This document shows, in pieces, positions 15,834 through 25,010 of a stretch of DNA of 64,000 nucleotides. The notes under the pieces are model-generated. The model had not been told where the DNA came from. It saw only the letters and a list, made by a program, of their open reading frames with translations, and made no database searches. The translations under genes were made by a program, and so were the position numbers. This DNA is from Poriferisodalis sp965204125 (lineage in GTDB: Bacteria > Actinomycetota > Acidimicrobiia > Acidimicrobiales > Poriferisodalaceae). The DNA lies in contig NZ_OZ241968.1 of the NCBI RefSeq assembly GCF_965204125.1, forward strand, positions 1 through 64,000, in the 5' to 3' direction. Within the stretch, counting starts at the first letter, position 1. Every line of letters begins with the position of its first letter.

Positions 15834-17726
15834 TCAGGCTCGCCCCTCAGCGTCGCTCTCGGCTCCGAGGTAGGCCGCTCGCACGGCAGGGTCGGCCTGC
15901 ACCTCGTCGGGCGTGCCGGCACTGATCACCTGGCCCTGATCGAGCACGTAGATGCGATCGCTGATGCCGGTGATGAAGTTCAGGTCGTGGTCGATCACCA
16001 GCACGCCTGCATCAACCGCGGCAGCCATGTGCCGGATACGCCCGATCATCTCCGCAGACTCGGCGTCGCTCATGCCGCTGGTGGGTTCGTCCAGCAGCAG
16101 GTAGGCCGGCGCCATGGCGGCCGCTCGGGCCAACTCCAGCCGTCGCGCACTGCCGTAGTCGAGCTCGCGGGCGCGGCGGTCGCGCACATCCCAGAGTCCG
16201 GCTTCGGCGATCAGCGCGTCAACCGAGGGGTGGCTCCCCGGCCGGTGCTGGGCGGCTACTCGAGCAGCAAGCTCCACGTTCTGGCGCACGGTCAGTGCGC
16301 CGAACAGCCGCAGGTTCTGGAACGTGCGCAGCAGTCCGGCGCGGGCGATCTCGTGGCTCGGCGCACCGGTCAGCTCTCGCTCGCCCAGCTTGAACCACCC
16401 TGCAGACGGCTCGACGATGCCGGTGATCACGTTCACCAGCGTGGTCTTGCCGGCGCCATTGGGGCCGATCAAGCCCACAACCTCGTCGGGCGCAACCGAG
16501 AGCCCTGCGCCATCGAGCGCCCGGAAGCCGCCGAAGTCGACAGCGAGATCGTGCACCTCCAGGGCTGCGCCCTCGCGATCGACCTCAGCGTGCAACCCCA
16601 CGGGCGCGACTTCTGCCAGCGGCTCGGGCTGATCCTCCCGTATTCGGCGCCGCCAACGGCGCCACAGCCACGCGTCCAGCTCCCAGTCGCCCAGCAGACC
16701 GTCGGACCTGAAGATCATGAAGCCGAGCATCGCCAGGCCCAAGAAGACCGTCTGCAGGTTCTCACGGAAGATCCAGTCGAGCGGCCCCGCATCGAGGCTG
16801 AGCCCGAACACCTCGAAGCCGTCCTGGCCGAGGCGGCGGGCCAGTTCGCGCCCGACGGTCATCACCGCCACGCCGACGAGCGCCCCGGTGACGCTGTTGC
16901 GGCCGCCGACGATCAGCATGGCCAGCGTCAGCAGCGTGTAGTTGAAGAAGAAGTCGTCGGGCAGGATCGAGCCGTTCTCGTACACCCGCAGCGACGACCC
17001 GACGCTCACCACCACCACGGAGATGAGCAGGGCCGCGGTCTGCTGCACGAGCGGGTTCACGCCCATGGCGCGTGCGGCCAGATTGTCCTCACGGGCCGCA
17101 GCGGCGAGCTTGCCGCTGCGACTCTGCGCGAACAGCCTCGCCAGGATCAACGCCCCCAGCAGGCACAGGTAGATCGGGATCCTGCTGTCGAGCGCGGCCC
17201 CCACCTTGAAGGTGAGACCTGCGCGGTTGCCGCCGGTCAGGTCAGGCCAGTTGCGCGCCACCTCATGGGTGACGAACAGCAGCGCCAGGGTGATCACCGT
17301 GGCCGCGACGGCCCCGGATTCGGCACCCGAGCGCGCCAGGCCGATGCCCACCACGAGCGCCACCACCACGGTCACCCCGATGGCCACCACAACGGCCAGC
17401 GCCGGGTTCAGCAGCACGTCGTTCAAGCCGAATGGTGCGTCGGGGATGCGCTTGAGCTTCTCTTCGGGGCTGATGGCCAACACCGCGAAGGCGTAGCCGG
17501 CAATCGCGCCGAAGCCGATGTGCCCGAACGACAGCACACCGGTGTTGCCGACGTAGATCTGGATGCCGAGCACGATGACGGCGTCGATCAGCATCACCGT
17601 CACCAGGCGCTCGGCGGCTCGGCCCTGGAAGCTCTCGTAGATGAGGCCGCCGGCCAGGAATACGGCGAAGAGCAGGGCGCATCCGGCTATGGGGAAGCCG
17701 ACATCACGTGCGGGGCGCGGGAACAT
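15834..17726 (-). CDS. LivM-LivG fusion: branched-chain-type ABC permease joined to ATPase
   Basis: 630 residues. About 1-340 is a LivM-type permease with eight or so hydrophobic segments and family landmarks GNTGVLSFGHIGFGAIAGYA and GGRNSVTGALVGV. About 385-620 is a LivG-type ATPase with Walker A GLIGPNGAGKTTLVN, signature region DYGSARRLELARA (degenerate from LSGGQ), Walker B AYLLLDEPTSGM and a switch His in VLVIDHD. These are normally two genes. Transport of hydrophobic amino acids, amides, urea or aromatic acids is typical of the family. ATPase signature S-A-R-R in place of the usual G-G-Q/Q-R is seen in some LivG proteins. Confidence 0.9.
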   Translation of the reverse strand: MFPRPARDVGFPIAGCALLFAVFLAGGLIYESFQGRAAERLVTVMLIDAVIVLGIQIYVGNTGVLSFGHIGFGAIAGYAFAVLAISPEEKLKRIPDAPFGLNDVLLNPALAVVVAIGVTVVVALVVGIGLARSGAESGAVAATVITLALLFVTHEVARNWPDLTGGNRAGLTFKVGAALDSRIPIYLCLLGALILARLFAQSRSGKLAAAAREDNLAARAMGVNPLVQQTAALLISVVVVSVGSSLRVYENGSILPDDFFFNYTLLTLAMLIVGGRNSVTGALVGVAVMTVGRELARRLGQDGFEVFGLSLDAGPLDWIFRENLQTVFLGLAMLGFMIFRSDGLLGDWELDAWLWRRWRRRIREDQPEPLAEVAPVGLHAEVDREGAALEVHDLAVDFGGFRALDGAGLSVAPDEVVGLIGPNGAGKTTLVNVITGIVEPSAGWFKLGERELTGAPSHEIARAGLLRTFQNLRLFGALTVRQNVELAARVAAQHRPGSHPSVDALIAEAGLWDVRDRRARELDYGSARRLELARAAAMAPAYLLLDEPTSGMSDAESAEMIGRIRHMAAAVDAGVLVIDHDLNFITGISDRIYVLDQGQVISAGTPDEVQADPAVRAAYLGAESDAEGRA

Positions 17727-17739
17727 CAGATGCGCTCGT

Positions 17740-18627
17740 TCACACCCGCACGGCGTGCTTGACGGTGACCAGGCCCTGCGGCCGGAAGATGAACAGCAGG
17801 GCGATCAGCAGGAACACCACGCCCTCGGTGAGGCTGGCGATGCTGTCGGGCAGGCGTGAGCGCAGCAGCACCTCCGCCAGCCCCAGCGCGAGCCCGCCGA
17901 TCACGGCCCCGCGAAGGCTGCCGAGACCGCCGATCAGCGCGGCCAGCACGCCCTTGAGCATGGGCGTGATGCCGGCGCCGGGGCTGATGCTGCCGGCTCG
18001 CATCAGCCAGAACACCCCGGCGATGCCCGCCAGCAGACCCGACAGGGCGAACGCCCCCCGGATCACGGTGTCGGAGCGCACGCCCATCAGGCGGGCCGTG
18101 TCGAAGTCGGCGGCAGCCGCCCGCAACGACAGCCCGAACATGGTCCGCTGCAGCAGCAGCGTGGTGCCGATCAGTGTCAGCACGGTCACCACGATGACGA
18201 CGGTGTCGTACACCTCGATGTTGAGCGGGCCGACCGAGTAGGTGTTGGTGACCCACGAGGGCCGGTCGAACGGCTTGACCGACGCCGACACGTACAGCAG
18301 GAAGATCGCCGAGATCACGAAGTGCACGCCGAACGACGTCAGCAACAGCGTGAAATCTGAGCTGCCCCGCACCCGCGAGAATGCCACCCGCTCGATCGCC
18401 AACGACGTCAATACCGCGCTCAACACGATGAGCGGCGTCACGATGTACCACGACCAGCCTGCACCGAGGGTCCACAGCGCAACGTAGCCGCCGACGGTGA
18501 TGAGCTCGCCGTGGGCGAAGTTCAGCAGGTGCATGACGCCGAAGACGACCGCTACGCCCAGCGCCAGCAGCGCGTAGATGCTGCCCCGGCCGAGGCCGTC
18601 GATGAGGTTCTGCGCGAGCTCAGTCAC
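17740..18627 (-). CDS. LivH-type ABC transporter permease
   Basis: 295 residues, eight or so transmembrane segments. Landmarks are LIDGLGRGSIYALLALGVAVVFG at the N-terminus, LLNFAHGELITVGGYVAL, and GGLGSLRGAVIGGLALGL in the loop that meets the ATPase. Inner-membrane partner of the LivM-LivG fusion. Its ATG overlaps the stop of the LivF gene (ATGA), and 13 bases separate it from the fusion gene. Confidence 0.9.
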   Translation of the reverse strand: MTELAQNLIDGLGRGSIYALLALGVAVVFGVMHLLNFAHGELITVGGYVALWTLGAGWSWYIVTPLIVLSAVLTSLAIERVAFSRVRGSSDFTLLLTSFGVHFVISAIFLLYVSASVKPFDRPSWVTNTYSVGPLNIEVYDTVVIVVTVLTLIGTTLLLQRTMFGLSLRAAAADFDTARLMGVRSDTVIRGAFALSGLLAGIAGVFWLMRAGSISPGAGITPMLKGVLAALIGGLGSLRGAVIGGLALGLAEVLLRSRLPDSIASLTEGVVFLLIALLFIFRPQGLVTVKHAVRV

Positions 18628-19397
18628 GCCGCGCTGCCTCCGGTGCCGTTCGGCGCGGGCGCGCCTGCGGCGGGCAGCCCCTCATCGGCCGCCACGACCG
18701 ATCCGACGAAGGTGTCGAACAGGTCGTCCCGCTGGCTCAGCTCTTGGCCCGTGCCCGAGGCCACCACCTCGCCGCTGCGCAGCACGTAGGCGCGGTCGGA
18801 CACCTCGAGCATCCGTGCGGCGTTCTGCTCCACGACGAGCAACGTACGGCCCTGATCGCGCAGCGTGCCGATCAGCTCGAACACGAGGTCCACCAGCACG
18901 GGGGCGAGGCCCAGCGAGGGCTCGTCCATCATCAGCAGTCGGGGGGCCGACATCAGCGCTCGCCCGATGGCGAGCTGCTGCGCCTCGCCGCCCGACAGAT
19001 AGCCGGCCGGGACGTCCCACTTCTCCTTGAGCACCACGAAGCGCTCGGCCATCTCGTCCAGCAGCTCTGCGCGCTTCGACGCAGGCACGGTGACGCCCCC
19101 GATCCGCAGGTTCTCCTCCACGGTGAGGTCAGCGAAGATGCGGCGGTGCTCGGGCACAAGCGCCACGCCCGAGCGCAGGAGCTGTTCGGGCGAGCGGCCG
19201 GTGATGTCCCGCCCCTCGAAGGTGACGCGCCCCTCGGCCGGCGTCAGCAGCCCGGCGATGGACGACAGCAAGGTGGTCTTGCCCGCGCCGTTGGGCCCGA
19301 TGAGGCCGACAACCTCACCGGACCCGACGCTGAGGGCCGCGCCGCGCAGTGCGGCTATGGAGCCGTACCGAGCGGTGAGGCCTTCGACTTCGAGCAT
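18624..19397 (-). CDS. LivF-type ABC transporter ATPase
   Basis: 257 residues. Walker A GLIGPNGAGKTTLLS, signature YLSGGEAQQLAIGRALM, Walker B LLMMDEPSLGL and the switch His region LLVVEQN typical of LivF. Second ATPase of a branched-chain-type importer. Start is the ATG (MLEVEGLTARYGS); the open frame runs far upstream but that part overlaps the binding-protein gene out of frame. Confidence 0.9.
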   Translation of the reverse strand: MLEVEGLTARYGSIAALRGAALSVGSGEVVGLIGPNGAGKTTLLSSIAGLLTPAEGRVTFEGRDITGRSPEQLLRSGVALVPEHRRIFADLTVEENLRIGGVTVPASKRAELLDEMAERFVVLKEKWDVPAGYLSGGEAQQLAIGRALMSAPRLLMMDEPSLGLAPVLVDLVFELIGTLRDQGRTLLVVEQNAARMLEVSDRAYVLRSGEVVASGTGQELSQRDDLFDTFVGSVVAADEGLPAAGAPAPNGTGGSAA

Positions 19398-19495
19398 CGA
19401 ACTCGCAATCTGCTGCCCATGTCCGCTGGGCGTTGGGGTCCGCTGCGACGGTGCCGGAACGGACCTGCTCGAGGGCGCGCTACTTGATGTTGCGC

Positions 19496-20722
19496 TTACT
19501 TGATGGTGATGGTGTCGACGAGCACATCCTCGCCGTCCACGATGCGGTTGATCGGCACAGCCTTCGGCGGGATGCCGTTGGTGCCTTCGTAGGTGATCTC
19601 GCCCGACAGCCCCTGGAATCCGGAGATCTGCTGGACGGCCTCGCCGATCTGGGCGGTGTCGTCGCAGCCGCAGTCGAGCATGCCCTGGATGCCGATGAAC
19701 ATCGAGTCGACATAGAGCGCCATGAAGCCACGGCTCTCGAGCGCCTCGCCCTCGTGAGCCTCGAATGCAGCGAGCATCGAATCGATGCGGTCGCCCGCAG
19801 TGATGCTGGTGTGCGGCGTGTGGGCGATGCCCTCGTTGTTCGCCTCCACCTGGATGCCGGTGGCATCCAGCGCGTCGGTGCCGACGTAGGTGAGGCTGTC
19901 GAGACCCTGGCCTTCGAGCTGGCCCCGCAGCGCGGTGACCTGGAAGCCCAGGGCCGCCGAGAAGACCACCTCGTTGTTCTCGGAGATCTGGGCGATCTCG
20001 TTCACCTGCGAGGAGAAGTCGGTGTCGACGAACCAGACGTAGGTCTGCACGCTCACCACCTCGCCGCCGCCGGCTTCGAACGCAGCGATGAACGCATCGG
20101 GATTGACTCCGGTGTAGGGAATGCCCTCGCCCTCGGTGAACACGATGGCCCTTGTGATGCCCTGGTCGAGCGCCCACTGGGCGGCCGCACCCGACATCTG
20201 GTGGTCGTCGAAGGTGACCAAGTACGAGTTGATGGACGCATCTGCCAGCGTCGGCTCGGTGGATGCCGCCACGAACAGCGGGACGTCGCCGCCGGTGGTC
20301 TGCAGGATCGGCAGCGCGAAGTCGGCGAACGGCGGGCCGATCAGGAAGTGCGCTCCCCAGTCCAGGAGGTCTTCGGTGGCGAGCGCAGCGTCGTCGCCCA
20401 CTTCGGCCACGCGCACTTCCACCGGCCGGCCGTTGAAGCCGCCGCGGCAGTTGGCGAGCTCGGCGATGTACGGCACGAGCTTCGAGCCCGGGATGTCGAC
20501 GAAGCCGACCACGTCGCTGAAGTCCATCGCCATACCGACACGGATCGGGTCGCCGGTGGGCGCCTCTTCGCAGTTGGCGAGATCGGCGCTGAGGATGTGA
20601 TCGATGTCGATGCTGGACATCGTCTCGCCGGCGGCGTCGCTGCCCGTGGTGTCGTCGTCGCTTCCGCATGCGGCACCGAGCAGCGCAACTACGGCCAGCA
20701 AGGCCAATGCGCGTCGTTTCAT
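19496..20722 (-). CDS. Leu/Ile/Val-type substrate-binding lipoprotein
   Basis: 408 residues, periplasmic-binding-protein type I fold. Signal peptide MKRRALALLAVVALLGAAC ends in a lipobox, followed by an Asp/Gly/Thr-rich spacer and GDPIRVGMAMDFSDVVGF at the start of the mature domain. Captures the ligand for the Liv-type transporter encoded just downstream. The ATG is preceded by GGGAGGGG. Its divergent neighbour is a glutamine-synthetase-like ligase, and the two may share control from the 116-bp spacer. Confidence 0.9.
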   Translation of the reverse strand: MKRRALALLAVVALLGAACGSDDDTTGSDAAGETMSSIDIDHILSADLANCEEAPTGDPIRVGMAMDFSDVVGFVDIPGSKLVPYIAELANCRGGFNGRPVEVRVAEVGDDAALATEDLLDWGAHFLIGPPFADFALPILQTTGGDVPLFVAASTEPTLADASINSYLVTFDDHQMSGAAAQWALDQGITRAIVFTEGEGIPYTGVNPDAFIAAFEAGGGEVVSVQTYVWFVDTDFSSQVNEIAQISENNEVVFSAALGFQVTALRGQLEGQGLDSLTYVGTDALDATGIQVEANNEGIAHTPHTSITAGDRIDSMLAAFEAHEGEALESRGFMALYVDSMFIGIQGMLDCGCDDTAQIGEAVQQISGFQGLSGEITYEGTNGIPPKAVPINRIVDGEDVLVDTITIK

Positions 20723-20776
20723 GATGAACCCCTCCCGTGGATCGGAGCCGATGCTAGCCCTCCGCTGAGAAAGGCT

Positions 20777-20812
20777 CGTATAGCTTCTGCTGATCGCCCC
20801 GGCCCGTATAGC
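20777..20812. promoter_or_regulatory. Repeated CGTATAGC boxes in a divergent promoter region
   Basis: CGTATAGC occurs at 20777-20784 and again at 20805-20812, 28 bases apart, in the spacer between the binding-protein operon (minus) and the glutamine-synthetase-like gene (plus). They could be -10-like TATAGC elements for the plus-strand gene or a pair of regulator sites. Pattern seen directly; role inferred. Confidence 0.35.
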
Positions 20813-20838
20813 GATCCGAACAGCGACAAGGAACAGCC

Positions 20839-22143
20839 ATGGCCAATGAACGTGTCCGCATGCTGTGGCCCGACCATCTGGGTCTCGCACGGGGCAAGTA
20901 CGTGCCGTCCGCCTTCGCACACGATGGCACCGGCCATGCGGCAGCCGTGTTCAGCCTGGCCTACGACCGCTCGTTCATCGCTGCGCCTGGCTCGGGCGTG
21001 CTCGACGGCTTTCCCGACATGCACGCCACCTTCGACGAGGCCGACCTGCGGCCCGGCTGGGATGACGACCGCACCCAGGTGGCTGTCTGCGACCTGTCCC
21101 AGCGAGGCGAGCCGTTCCGCTTCTCGGCCAGATATGCGCTGCGCAAGGCCGTCGCCGACTGGGAGGCGTTGGGCTATCGCCCGATGGTGGGCATCGAGTT
21201 CGAGGCATACGTGCTCGAGCACACCCCGGAGCACGGCTGGCAGCGGTGGGACACGCCCGAGTCGTACGTCTACGGCACCGGGCGCTACGTGGACCCGATC
21301 GGTCTGATCGACGACATCGTGGACCTCGCGGCCGGAAGCGAGATCGTGCTGGAGTCGGTCAACGCCGAGTTCGACTCGGGCCAGTTCGAGCTGACGCTCC
21401 GCTACGCCGATGCGCTGCGGGCTGCCGACGACGCCTTTCTGTTCAAGGTGCTGGCGCGTGAATGCGCCATGGATCGTGGCCGCCGCCTCACGTTCCTCGG
21501 CAAGCCGTATGCGGAGCTGGAAGGCAACGGCGTCCACGTGAACTTCTCGCTGGTCGATGCCGACGGCAACAATGCGCTTGCCGACACCAGTGCCGTCGAC
21601 GGCCTGTCGGAGCTGGCAAAGAGCTGCCTGGCCGGGCTGTGCGCCCATCACCAAGGGCTCACGCCGCTGTGCGCCCCCACGGTGAACGCCTACCGGCGCT
21701 TGCGGCCGTTCACGTTCAGCGGACGGCGGGCCAACTGGGGCTACGACCACCGTGTGGTCGGCACTCGTGTGCCGCCCGAGCGGGGGGCGCGCACACGCAT
21801 CGAGTCACGCCTGGCCGACGGCACGTGCAACGTCCACACGGCCATCGCCGCGGTGCTCCAGGCGGCGCGCCTCGGCGTGATCGACGAGCTGCCCTGCCCC
21901 GATCCGGAGACCAACGACGGCATGGAAGCGTGGAACACCGAGGTCACCTCAGCGCTCAACCTGACCGACGCCTTGGACCATCTGCGTGCTGACACTGCAC
22001 TCGCCGAAGCCGTCAGCAGCGACCTCGTCGACAACTTCCTCGCCATCAAAGACGCCGAGTGGGAACGCTACGCAGCCGCCGTCGGCGAACCCTCCGACGA
22101 CATCAGCGAATGGGAGATCAACGAGTACCTCCCCTACCACTGA
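20839..22143 (+). CDS. Glutamine-synthetase-like gamma-glutamyl ligase 1
   Basis: 434 residues, GlnA fold. The metal and substrate motifs map well: GIEFEAYVLE, EFDSGQFELTL, GNGVHVNFSL, and RRLRPFTFSGRRANWGYDH for ATP and glutamate. The last family motif, usually ExRxxDxxxNPY, reads IESRLADGTCNVH, so the Pro-Tyr is lost. True glutamine synthetases have a highly conserved core and an adenylylation Tyr; this belongs to the PuuA/gamma-glutamylamide-synthetase-like branch that joins glutamate to amines. Beside a second paralogue, P450s and a class I amidotransferase, so amine catabolism is likely. Confidence 0.85.
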   Translation: MANERVRMLWPDHLGLARGKYVPSAFAHDGTGHAAAVFSLAYDRSFIAAPGSGVLDGFPDMHATFDEADLRPGWDDDRTQVAVCDLSQRGEPFRFSARYALRKAVADWEALGYRPMVGIEFEAYVLEHTPEHGWQRWDTPESYVYGTGRYVDPIGLIDDIVDLAAGSEIVLESVNAEFDSGQFELTLRYADALRAADDAFLFKVLARECAMDRGRRLTFLGKPYAELEGNGVHVNFSLVDADGNNALADTSAVDGLSELAKSCLAGLCAHHQGLTPLCAPTVNAYRRLRPFTFSGRRANWGYDHRVVGTRVPPERGARTRIESRLADGTCNVHTAIAAVLQAARLGVIDELPCPDPETNDGMEAWNTEVTSALNLTDALDHLRADTALAEAVSSDLVDNFLAIKDAEWERYAAAVGEPSDDISEWEINEYLPYH

Positions 22144-22188
22144 GCAAGTTCCTGCCCAACTGGCGATCTCAGCGGGGCGAACTCTCCC

Positions 22189-23571
22189 TTAGGTGAATTC
22201 GAGGTAGCGATCTCGCTCCCAATCGGTCACTTCGTCGCCTGTCGGGTCGCAGCCGGCCTCGGTGAACTTGTCGAGCTCGGCCTTGGCCATCAGCACGAAG
22301 TTGGTCGAGAACTCCTCCCCCAGTGCAGCGGCCAGCGAGCTGCCCTCGAAGGCCGCGATGCCGTCGGCGGCGTTGGCGGGCAGCGGCACCGCGTCGCCAG
22401 GATCGTCGTACATGTCGCCCACGCTCATCGGGCCCGGGTCGGCGCGGCGCTCGAGGCCGTCGGCGCCTGCTGCCAGCAGGCCAGCGATCATCAGGTACGG
22501 GTTGGCATCCGCGCCCGCAGACCGGAACTCCACGCGGTTCGCATTGTCCGCGCCGACCGTGCATCGGCACATCACCGAGCGGTTGTCGAGCCCCCAGTGC
22601 ACGTGAGTGGGAGCGAATGTGTAGGGACGCACGCGCTTGTAGCCGTTGGGCACGGGGCTGCCGAGCAGCGACAGCGCCGCGGCGTTGTCGAGCTGACCGG
22701 CGAGCCAGTGCGACATCACGTCGTTGGGCCGCTCCTCGGAGCTGGCGAACGCGTTGGAGCTCGCTGCTTCGTGCGGCTGCTCGCCGCCGCCAGGAGCGCG
22801 GTGGCTCACGTCTACGAGGCTCGTGTGCACATGCATGCCGCTGCCCGACGGCTCGGTCCACGGCTTGGGCATGAACGTGGCCTTCAGCCCGGTCTCCTCG
22901 GCGATCTCCTTCACAATGCTCTTGTAGAGCGCGGTGTTGTCGGCCGTGGTCATGGCATCGGAGTACTGCACGTTGATCTCGATCTGGCCGGGTCCGTACT
23001 CGGGATTCGACGATTCGACCGGGATGCCGGCATCGATCATCGCGAGGCGCATCGCCAGCAGCACCGACTCGAGGTCTGAGCGGTCGGTGAGCGACGAGTA
23101 CTGGATGTGGCTCTGTGTATGCGACCAGTCGGCCTCGCACAGGTAGAACTCCATCTCGGTGGCCACGAGCGGGCTGTAGCCCAGTGTCCGGCAGCGCGCG
23201 ATCTGGCGGGCCAGCACCGTGCGGGGCGCGATGGGGTGGAGACGGTGCGGCGGCTCCAGACTGTCGGCGAACACCAGCGCATAGCCGGGACGGTGGCCGA
23301 AGAGCCTGAGCGTGCCGAGATCCGGGACCAGATGCGTGTCGAGAAAGCCCTTACCCATGTTGATGTAGGGGCTGTCGACCAGGTCGTTGTGCAGGTCGAA
23401 GATGTAGATGGCATCCGCCAGGTGACAGCCTCCCTCGGCGACCGAGCGCAGGAAGTGGTCGACAGGAAAGCGCTTGCCGCGCAGGTGCCCGTAGGTGTCG
23501 ACGATGGCCACCTCGACGGTGTGCACATCGGCCATCCGCAGGGTGCTCTGGATGTCGGCAATCTCGCTCAT
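22189..23571 (-). CDS. Glutamine-synthetase-like gamma-glutamyl ligase 2
   Basis: 460 residues, GlnA fold, more canonical than its neighbour. Motifs are ATEMEFYLCE, EYGPGQIEINV, GSGMHVHTSL, KRVRPYTFAPTHVHWGLDN and EFRSAGADANPYLMIA. Close in plan to the PuuA/GlnA3/GlnA4-type ligases that glutamylate amines or polyamines rather than ammonia. Start chosen at the ATG giving MSEIADIQS; the open frame is longer but unlike the family. Convergent with ligase 1 and divergent from the P450 operon, with an inverted repeat in the shared promoter region. Confidence 0.85.
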   Translation of the reverse strand: MSEIADIQSTLRMADVHTVEVAIVDTYGHLRGKRFPVDHFLRSVAEGGCHLADAIYIFDLHNDLVDSPYINMGKGFLDTHLVPDLGTLRLFGHRPGYALVFADSLEPPHRLHPIAPRTVLARQIARCRTLGYSPLVATEMEFYLCEADWSHTQSHIQYSSLTDRSDLESVLLAMRLAMIDAGIPVESSNPEYGPGQIEINVQYSDAMTTADNTALYKSIVKEIAEETGLKATFMPKPWTEPSGSGMHVHTSLVDVSHRAPGGGEQPHEAASSNAFASSEERPNDVMSHWLAGQLDNAAALSLLGSPVPNGYKRVRPYTFAPTHVHWGLDNRSVMCRCTVGADNANRVEFRSAGADANPYLMIAGLLAAGADGLERRADPGPMSVGDMYDDPGDAVPLPANAADGIAAFEGSSLAAALGEEFSTNFVLMAKAELDKFTEAGCDPTGDEVTDWERDRYLEFT

Positions 23572-23630
23572 GGGTTCATTCCTTCGTGGAGTTCGCGTGT
23601 GATGGACGCGCCTGGTCGGCTCGCGGGCGG

Positions 23631-23655
23631 GCACAGCTTTACCATTCGGCTGTGC
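23631..23655. promoter_or_regulatory. Candidate operator: inverted repeat GCACAGC-N11-GCTGTGC
   Basis: A perfect 7-bp inverted repeat with an 11-base spacer, centred in the 127-bp divergent region between ligase 2 (minus) and the P450 operon (plus). It lies 44-68 bases before the P450 start. Size and symmetry suit a dimeric regulator; no regulator gene is in the neighbourhood. Confidence 0.4.
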
Positions 23656-23698
23656 TTCCCGAAACCGCATTGGCCCGAACGAACATGGAGTTGACATC

Positions 23699-25006
23699 GT
23701 GACCGATGGATCGGCGCCGAGCGAGCCGCCCGCTGACATCGACATCGCCGATGCCGGCCGCTACGGGAACGGCATCCCCTGGGACGACTTCCGGACGCTG
23801 CGCTCACAGCCGGGGCTGCACTGGAACCGGTACGAGGCTGAGTCGAATGTAGACGGGGGCTTCTGGGCGGTGACACGCCACGCCGACGTGTGCGAGGTGT
23901 CGCGCCATCCCGAGCGCTTCTCGTCGGCCATCGGGCACGTCAACCTGTGGGACCTCGAAGCCGACGCGCTGGAGGCCCGCCGATCGATCCTCGAGCACGA
24001 CCCGCCGGCGCACACCCGGCTGCGTCGGGTGGTCTCCAAGGCGTTCACGCCCCGCCAGATGCGCCGCTACACCGAGCGCACCCGTGCCATCGCCGACGAG
24101 TTGCTCGACGTGGTGGTCGAGCGGGGCGGCGGCGACTGGGTGGAGCTGGTCGCAGCGCCGCTGCCGATCCGGGTGATCATCGCGATCCTGGGCGTGCCTC
24201 CCGAAGACGCCGATTACATGGTGGAGCTGTCGAATCACCTGGTCGAAGGCACCACCGAGACGCAGTCGCTGCCGCCCGACGCCTATGGCAACACGACGCC
24301 GCTGCGCCTGCTCCCCTTCGGCAGCCCTGCCGCGTGGGGGCTGTACGAGTACGGGGCGAAGCTGGGCGACGAGCGGCTAGCCCATCCCACCGACGATGTC
24401 GTGAGCCACCTGGTACATGCCGAAGTCGGCGGCGACCGCCTGACAGCTACCGAGTTCCGGAACTTCTTCCAGGTGCTGGTGTTCGGCGGCAACGAGACGA
24501 CGCGCACCGCGATCACACACGGGACGATGGCGTTCGCGGAGCACCCCGAGCAGTGGGACCGGCTGGCGGCAGACCGTGAGCTGCTTCCCAACGCTGTCGA
24601 GGAGATCATCCGCTGGGCCTCGCCGATCCTGCACATGCGCCGCACCGCAGCAGTTGACACCGAGCTGGCAGGCACCCAGATCTCGGCGGGCGACAAGGTG
24701 GTGATGTGGTACCCGTCGGCCAACCGGGACGAGGCGGTGTTCGAGCGGCCCGATGAGTTCGACATCGGCCGGACAGACAACGCACAGATCGCCTTCGGCG
24801 GCGGCGGGCCGCACTTCTGCCTCGGCGCCTACCTGGCCCGCATGGAACTGACCGTGCTGCTCGAAGCCATGCTCGACCGCGGCATCCGGCCGGCGAGCGT
24901 GGCCGACCTCGTGCGCATCCCGTCCAACTTCGTTCACGGCGTCGCCTCGGTGGAGGTGGCTGTTGATGTTGCAGTCGCCGAGCCGCCCGCTGCTGTGCGA
25001 GCCTGA
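23699..25006 (+). CDS. Cytochrome P450 (first of pair)
   Basis: 435 residues, soluble bacterial P450. I-helix oxygen-binding motif FGGNETTRT, K-helix ExxR in EEIIRWA, heme-ligand loop FGGGGPHFCLGAYLAR with the axial Cys. N-terminal WAVTRHADVCEVSRHPE is the usual B-helix region. GTG start. Needs a ferredoxin and reductase, none of which is encoded here. Substrate unknown; with the GS-like ligases nearby, oxidation of an amine or its gamma-glutamyl derivative is suggested. Confidence 0.92.
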   Translation: MTDGSAPSEPPADIDIADAGRYGNGIPWDDFRTLRSQPGLHWNRYEAESNVDGGFWAVTRHADVCEVSRHPERFSSAIGHVNLWDLEADALEARRSILEHDPPAHTRLRRVVSKAFTPRQMRRYTERTRAIADELLDVVVERGGGDWVELVAAPLPIRVIIAILGVPPEDADYMVELSNHLVEGTTETQSLPPDAYGNTTPLRLLPFGSPAAWGLYEYGAKLGDERLAHPTDDVVSHLVHAEVGGDRLTATEFRNFFQVLVFGGNETTRTAITHGTMAFAEHPEQWDRLAADRELLPNAVEEIIRWASPILHMRRTAAVDTELAGTQISAGDKVVMWYPSANRDEAVFERPDEFDIGRTDNAQIAFGGGGPHFCLGAYLARMELTVLLEAMLDRGIRPASVADLVRIPSNFVHGVASVEVAVDVAVAEPPAAVRA

Positions 25007-25010
25007 GGCA

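Noticed and set aside
15987..17762. 591-codon frame opposite the LivM-LivG fusion
   Set aside because: His/Gln/Arg-rich shadow; the minus-strand gene has membrane segments and ABC motifs.
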